From contig NW_027478161.1 of NCBI RefSeq assembly GCF_051020975.1, forward strand, positions 8,804,001 through 8,868,000: 64,000 nucleotides of DNA, in the 5' to 3' direction. Positions 63,426 through 64,000 of this stretch are shown piece after piece. The number at the start of each line of letters is the position of its first letter. Position 1 is the first letter of the stretch. The notes below the pieces were generated by a model. It saw nothing but the letters and a program-made list of their open reading frames with translations. It was not told the DNA's origin and did no database searches. Source of the stretch: Osmia lignaria lignaria. Lineage: Eukaryota > Arthropoda > Insecta > Hymenoptera > Megachilidae. Position numbers and translations under genes: made by a program.

Positions 63426-63747
63426 TTGCAGATATATCTCAAGGGAAGGGGCCTGACGGACATATTTCGAGATATTTCTTCTTCTTGTTGTTCTTCTTCT
63501 GCACAGCTAAACTGGAAGTGGCATTTCCAGCTCGCAATAGTGCAGAGGTATCTCAAAGAATGGGGCCACGGTGTTTCTGTATCTCTATTATGTTGGTGCG
63601 GCTTCGGAACTTTTAAATATCTTGATATATCTCGAGAACTACGCATCTGATCGAAAAATATCATAGAACATAAAAAGAAGGAAACTTAATTCTCTACAAA
63701 AAAGGTCTCTTAACATTTTGCCATAGCTCGCTTCGTTTCCGAGATAT
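63426..63747. repeat. GAGGTATCTC/GAATGGGG monomer at the right end
   Basis: The last complete unit in the window. It carries GAGGTATCTC, GAATGGGG, CTGATCGAAAA and AAAAAGAAGG, the same class as 31552, 37026, 52803 and 58918. Confidence 0.85.
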
Positions 63748-64000
63748 TTGCAGATTTATCTCAAGGGAAGGGGCCTGACGGACATATTTCGAGATATTTC
63801 TTCTTCTTGTTGTTCTTCTTCTGCACAGCTAAGCTGGAAGTGGCATTTGCAGCTCGCAATAGTGCAGAGTTATCTCAAAGAAAGGGGCCACGGTGTTTCT
63901 GTATCTCTATTATGTTGGTGCGGCTTCGGAACTTTTAAATATCTTGATATATGTCGAGAACTACGCATCTGATCAAAAAATATCACAGAACATAAAAAGT
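63748..64000. repeat. Partial monomer cut by the window end (253 of 322 bp)
   Basis: It carries ATATGTCGAGAAC and ATCACAGAAC, the rare pair also seen at 30586 and 59562. The array clearly continues beyond the window. Confidence 0.9.

Larger units (their letters stand above)
1..64000. repeat. 322-bp satellite DNA tandem array (fills the window)
   Basis: The same 322-bp unit follows itself head to tail from the first base to the last, always in the same orientation. Unit starts at the conserved TGCAGAT recur every 322 bp, giving 198 complete units plus partial ones at both ends. Only five units differ in length: one is 7 bp shorter and four are 1 bp shorter. Units differ by scattered substitutions and fall into recognisable variant classes that repeat in ordered blocks, which is higher-order repeat structure. 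No unrelated sequence, transposon or gene interrupts the array, and neither end of it lies in the window. Unit length, purity and HOR organisation fit a eukaryotic centromeric, pericentromeric or other heterochromatic satellite. An arthropod host is my guess from short box similarity and is unverified. Confidence 0.98.

Noticed and set aside
3..63972. About 190 near-identical 74-codon plus-strand open frames, one per monomer
   Set aside because: They begin at TTG or GTG with no in-frame ATG. They repeat only because the satellite repeats, and most unit-to-unit variants change the amino acid (CGG/CAG, CTA/ATA, AAA/AAC, GAA/AAA, TTC/ATC), as expected without coding selection. Three units carry stops (2696, 3623, 31398) and five carry frameshifts. 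Because 322 mod 3 is 1, the array cannot encode one long repeat protein in a single frame.
1..64000. CRISPR array
   Set aside because: The period is 322 bp, with related sequence throughout and no short constant repeats separated by unique spacers. There are no cas genes.
1..64000. rRNA, 5S, histone or tRNA gene tandem cluster
   Set aside because: 322 bp would suit a 5S cluster, but I recognise no 5S, tRNA cloverleaf or histone sequence in the unit, on either strand.
1..64000. A novel multi-gene or defence system
   Set aside because: I looked on both strands for non-repetitive DNA between units and found none. Everything in the window is accounted for by the satellite.

Overview
The whole 64 kb window is one uninterrupted, head-to-tail satellite DNA array. 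The monomer is 322 bp. Taking each unit to begin at the conserved (T/G)TGCAGAT, starts fall at 3, 325, 647 and so on to 63748. That gives 198 complete units, a 2-base stub on the left and a 253-base partial unit on the right. No gene, RNA gene, transposon, CRISPR array or unrelated DNA interrupts it. Of the 198 complete units, 193 are exactly 322 bp, one has a 7-bp deletion and four share a 1-bp deletion. GC is about 41% in the first unit (131 of 322, hand count), with a GC-richer left half and an AT-rich right half.

This is typical of eukaryotic (peri)centromeric or other heterochromatic satellite DNA and unlike any bacterial or viral region. The host cannot be fixed from sequence alone. Short boxes such as TTTCCGAGATATTT and CTCTACAAAAAAGG remind me of arthropod (especially insect) satellites, but this is recollection, not a search result.

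Layout. (1) 1 to about 26.1 kb, 'family A': units with the GCGGCTCGCACTAGTG or GCAGCTCGCAATAGTG core, mixed with a TTCAGCTCAAAGGAACTGG head variant. It is built from nested segmental duplications: a 7-unit pair (1291-5798), an 18-unit block re-copied as 14 units (5477-15780), a 5-unit block repeated (15137-18356 and 20611-22220), and a 12-unit block re-copied as 11 units (16747-24152). (2) About 26.1-31.9 kb: a mosaic transition in which 'family B' features appear (TTTCCAGCTCGCAATAG core; GTACCTCT with GTGCAGCTTCGG). (3) 31.9-51.2 kb: family B in 4-unit and alternating 7/8-unit higher-order repeats (HORs). (4) 51.2-58.6 kb: a 6-unit HOR of 1931 bp, tagged by a 1-bp deletion. (5) 58.6-64 kb: mixed units, including a segment that recurs from about 30 kb, and a 3-unit HOR.

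Inside each monomer there is a degenerate internal direct duplication of about 28 bp, six copies of a TATCTC/GAGATA box in both orientations, a mirror-symmetric TTC/TTG triplet tract and a small hairpin. The repeated 74-codon open frames are by-products of the repeat: they begin at TTG or GTG, and most variant sites change the amino acid. I annotate no protein-coding genes. The interest lies in the array's evolutionary record: in-register unequal exchange, hybrid junction units, HORs of changing size and a sharp family switch. All unit comparisons were made by eye.
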